Shown piece after piece: positions 41,937 to 44,085 of a DNA stretch of 44,085 nucleotides. Each line of letters opens with the position of its first letter. Positions within the stretch are counted from its first letter, which is position 1. Both the position numbers and the translations under genes were made by a program. This DNA is from Mycobacteriales bacterium (lineage in GTDB: Bacteria; Actinomycetota; Actinomycetes; Mycobacteriales; QHCD01): assembly GCA_036497565.1 (NCBI GenBank), contig DASXJE010000230.1, positions 1 through 44,085 on the forward strand. The letters are read 5' to 3'. The notes below the pieces were generated by a model. The model had not been told where the DNA came from, made no database searches, and saw only the letters and a list, made by a program, of their open reading frames with translations.

Positions 41937-42533
41937 ATGGGCGACGCCGGAGTTGTCGCGGGCCGGAGCGGACGGGCCGGGATCTCGACCGCGAGCGCGT
42001 CTGCCCACGACCTGGCGATCACCGGGTTGATCCTGAGTGTCGCCGGCTCGGCGTGGTTCGGGTGGGGGCGGCAGGATCCGCCGTCGGGCTGGTCGATTCC
42101 GTTGCTGATTGGATCCGTGGTCGGCCTCGGCGTCGCGGTCGCCGGCGGCCTGCTCCTCCGGCGGCTGCTCTCGTCCGGCGAATCGGCGATGAACGACCCG
42201 CGGATCCGCCGAAGCTGGCGACTGATCGTCGGCGTCGAGGTGGTCGCGATCCTGCTCGGCAACGTGCTGCTCGGTCTCAGCGGGCGGCCGGCGTACGCCG
42301 CCGCGTGGACGCTGTTCGTGGTCGGCGCGCACTTCCTGCCGATGGCCCGGGTGTTCAGGATGCCCGGCATCGGAGTCGCCGGCGTCGTACTGATGGCCGT
42401 GGCGGTCGGCGCCGCCGTCGTCGCAGTTGCCGGCCTTGCCGCACCCAGCGCGGTTGCCGGCTTGGGCGGTGGGCTCGTCTGCGTCGTCTCGGGCGCGATG
42501 TACCTGCGTCGGGCGTATCGACACGATGCCTGA
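41937..42533 (+). CDS. Membrane protein, unknown function (first of a regulated trio)
   Basis: 198 residues with about six hydrophobic segments (for example LAITGLILSVAGSAWFGWG, WSIPLLIGSVVGLGVAVAGG, LIVGVEVVAILLGNVLLGL and three later ones). A short polar loop SSGESAMNDPRIRRSW lies between helices 2 and 3. Strong GGAGGGGG (41922-41929) upstream of ATG at 41937. I do not recognise a family. It shares the operator-promoter at 41856-41899 and overlaps the next gene by eight bases. Confidence 0.75.
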   Translation: MGDAGVVAGRSGRAGISTASASAHDLAITGLILSVAGSAWFGWGRQDPPSGWSIPLLIGSVVGLGVAVAGGLLLRRLLSSGESAMNDPRIRRSWRLIVGVEVVAILLGNVLLGLSGRPAYAAAWTLFVVGAHFLPMARVFRMPGIGVAGVVLMAVAVGAAVVAVAGLAAPSAVAGLGGGLVCVVSGAMYLRRAYRHDA

Positions 42534-43146
42534 CGACGAGGTGCTCGACCCGCAGGCGGCTGCCGCGTTGATGCAGCAGACCCGACAGCACACCAGCGAT
42601 GCGTTGCGGATCAAGCTGCCGTGGGTCTACGCCGCGTGGGGCGTCGCCTGGCTCGTCGGCCTCGGGGCGATGTGGCTGTCGGTGCAGAGCCGACACCTCT
42701 ATCACGGCCCGTCGACCACATCCGCCGTATTGCTGGGGATCCTCATCGTCGCGGCGATCGCCGTCACGATGGTCGTCGTGATCCGGGCGACGAGGGGCGT
42801 CCAGGGAACGTCGGAGATGCAGGGCCGCCTCTACGGGCTGTCCTGGCCGATCGGATTCGCGGCGCTGTTCGCGATCGAGGGTTCGCTCGCGTCGCACGGC
42901 GCGAGCGACGCGGTCATGGGCCTGATCGGCGCGGCCGGACCGCTGCTGATCACCGCCGTGATCTATCTGGTCGCCTCGGCGATCTGGTTGGACCGGTCGA
43001 TGTTCGCGTTGGGCGCCTGGCTGGCTGTCGTGACGGGCGTCGCTGTCCAGACCGGTCCGGTCACGGTGCTGCTGATCGAAGCCCTGGCCGGTGGCGGTGG
43101 ATTCCTGGTGGCGGCCGCGGTGCTGTCCCGCCGATACACCCCATGA
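42526..43146 (+). CDS. Membrane protein, unknown function (second of the trio)
   Basis: 206 residues. Cytoplasmic N-terminus (DEVLDPQAAAALMQQTRQHTSDALR) then about six membrane helices. It resembles uncharacterised actinobacterial integral membrane proteins found beside small winged-helix regulators; no enzyme motif seen. ATG at 42526 overlaps the preceding stop by eight bases, and its own stop overlaps the regulator start (ATGA), so the three are translated as a coupled set. The longer frame upstream is a shadow. Confidence 0.75.
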   Translation: MPDDEVLDPQAAAALMQQTRQHTSDALRIKLPWVYAAWGVAWLVGLGAMWLSVQSRHLYHGPSTTSAVLLGILIVAAIAVTMVVVIRATRGVQGTSEMQGRLYGLSWPIGFAALFAIEGSLASHGASDAVMGLIGAAGPLLITAVIYLVASAIWLDRSMFALGAWLAVVTGVAVQTGPVTVLLIEALAGGGGFLVAAAVLSRRYTP

Positions 43147-43457
43147 CGACCCCGGAGGCCGACCTCGATCCGGTCATCCATGTGCCGGCCCGGCTGCGCA
43201 TCGTCGTCACGCTGGCGGCGCTGCCGCCGGGTGACAGCCTGTCCTTCTCGCGCCTGCAGCAGTTGCTCGACCTCACCGCCGGCAACCTCATCACCCACTT
43301 GCGCAAGCTCGAGGACGCCGGCTACGTCGCCAACGTGAAGTCCCGGCAAGACGGTGCGGCGCGGACGTCGGTCCACCTGACCACTGCCGGGCGTGCTGCT
43401 TTGGAGCGCTACACGACGACGCTGCGGCGACTGCTCGATCCGCCTCCTCCCCGCTGA
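43143..43457 (+). CDS. Winged-helix (HTH_34/MarR-like) transcriptional regulator
   Basis: 104 residues, essentially one winged-helix domain: HVPARLRIVVTLAALPPGD, recognition region LSFSRLQQLLDLTAGNLITHLRKLEDAGYV, wing VKSRQDGAARTSVHLT, and dimer helix AGRAALERYTTTLRRLL. This is the PF13601-type pattern. Such proteins often repress their own operon; the dyad repeat at 41858-41899 is the obvious target. No ligand pocket cysteines or metal site are visible. Confidence 0.85.
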   Translation: MTTPEADLDPVIHVPARLRIVVTLAALPPGDSLSFSRLQQLLDLTAGNLITHLRKLEDAGYVANVKSRQDGAARTSVHLTTAGRAALERYTTTLRRLLDPPPPR

Positions 43458-43514
43458 CGGAGTAACCGCCGCGGCCGGCCTGTGGACAACGCTTTTCTGG
43501 TCGGCGGGTGGGTC

Positions 43515-43535
43515 CATAATCGAACACATGTTCGA
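43515..43535 (+). promoter_or_regulatory. SOS box and -10 element at the DUF222 gene start
   Basis: TCGAACACATGTTCGA (43520-43535) is a perfect match to the actinobacterial LexA box TCGAAC-N4-GTTCGA. CATAAT (43515-43520) is a good -10 that would start transcription about seven bases on, at the ATG (43528) that lies inside the box. This predicts a leaderless, LexA-repressed transcript. Confidence 0.75.
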
Positions 43536-44085
43536 TGATGGTGATGGTGTCGAAGGTGGCCTGACCGCGGCGGCGGTGATCGCGGCGTGGGGGCCGGGGG
43601 TGCCGCCGGGTCCGGAAGCGATGGCCTGGCTGGCGTCGATCGACGCGGCGGTGTTGCCGGCCGGGTTGCGGCTGGACCTGCTGGTGGCGTGGGAGGCGCA
43701 GGCGGCGTGGGTCGCCGCCGAGCAGCACCGGGTGCTGGGCGGCCTGGACGCCCCGGACGGCCCCCCGGGCCCCGGTGATGAGGACTGGGTGCGCGAGGAG
43801 GTGGCGGCGGCGTTGCACCTGTCCGCCCTCACCGCCGACCGCCGGCTGCAGGTCGCCCGCGGCCTGCGGGACCGGCTCCCGGGCACCCGGGCGGCGCTCA
43901 CGGCCGGGCGGGTCGACGTGCGCAAGGCCACCGCCATCGCCGAAGCCACCGAACCCCTCGACGCCGAGCACGCGGCACGGGTGGAGGCTGCGGTGCTCCC
44001 TGCGGCTCCGTCCCAGACGGTGGCGGAGCTGAAACGGGCCGTGCGCCGGGCCGTGCTGGCCGCGGACCCCGCCGACGCCGAAACC
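43528..44085 (+). CDS. DUF222 (13E12-type) protein, probably with an HNH nuclease domain beyond the window
   Basis: 186 codons visible, running off the window. The alpha-helical DUF222 pattern is clear: LDLLVAWEAQAAWVAAEQHR, EEVAAALHLSALTADRRLQVARGL and LTAGRVDVRKATAIAEAT. Full proteins of this family usually end in an HNH endonuclease domain, which would lie beyond base 44085. Multi-copy in actinobacteria (13E12 repeat family). The start ATG is within an SOS box. Confidence 0.88.
   Translation, partial: MFDDGDGVEGGLTAAAVIAAWGPGVPPGPEAMAWLASIDAAVLPAGLRLDLLVAWEAQAAWVAAEQHRVLGGLDAPDGPPGPGDEDWVREEVAAALHLSALTADRRLQVARGLRDRLPGTRAALTAGRVDVRKATAIAEATEPLDAEHAARVEAAVLPAAPSQTVAELKRAVRRAVLAADPADAET

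Noticed and set aside
43481-43489. TGTGGACAA, an exact DnaA-box match
   Set aside because: A single box with no cluster, AT-rich region or dnaA/dnaN nearby; not evidence for an origin.

Overview
The window is a very GC-rich chromosome segment from an actinobacterium. Evidence: strong GC third-position bias, frequent GTG starts, ATGA/GTGA/TGATG gene junctions, and lineage markers (BldD with its c-di-GMP motif, actinobacterial integration host factor mIHF, an ATPase-motif-free PriA, DUF6221, DUF6167 and DUF222 proteins). PyrD is class 1B with a PyrK partner rather than the class 2 enzyme of Streptomyces and mycobacteria. No rRNA, tRNA, CRISPR array, insertion sequence or phage was seen, and no gap between genes exceeds 300 bases.

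Layout. (a) 1-3394, minus: rpe (cut by the window edge), rsmB, fmt, def. (b) 3395-3702: a duplicated 74-base block, each copy holding two palindromes; one palindrome supplies the glpD stop codon. (c) 3688-7650, minus: an FGGY kinase, a class II aldolase and a GlpD/EryB-type FAD dehydrogenase, probably an accessory sugar or polyol catabolic operon inserted between priA and def. (d) 7736-13489, minus: priA, metK, coaBC, rpoZ, gmk, mihF. (e) 13590-23640, minus: a complete de novo UMP operon, pyrR-pyrB-pyrC-carA-carB-pyrK-pyrD-pyrF, with almost every junction overlapping; a PyrR-binding hairpin sits just upstream of the pyrR ribosome-binding site. (f) 23709-25297: bldD (plus) facing nusB and efp (minus). 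(g) 25311-29656, minus: M24 peptidase, then aroQ, aroB, aroK, aroC. (h) 29688-32835, minus: a short prepilin peptidase, then an accessory block (DUF6221, DJ-1/PfpI, selenium-binding protein/methanethiol oxidase type). (i) 32897-40122, minus: aroE, mltG, ruvX, alaS, DUF6167, DUF948, rarA. (j) 40204-44085: an aldo/keto reductase (plus), a strong hairpin terminator, a six-helix GAP-like protein (minus), a 42-base operator-like inverted repeat, a plus-strand operon of two membrane proteins and a winged-helix regulator, and the start of a DUF222 gene whose start codon lies inside a perfect SOS box.

Most of the window is a conserved housekeeping region: pyrimidine synthesis, chorismate synthesis (five genes in two groups), start-formyl chemistry (fmt, def), SAM and CoA synthesis, and translation and nucleoid factors. 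The less explained signals are the palindrome family (b, plus 13582 and 26416), the FGGY/aldolase/GlpD operon, the selenium-binding/DJ-1 block, the operator with its membrane-protein operon, and the SOS-box DUF222 gene.
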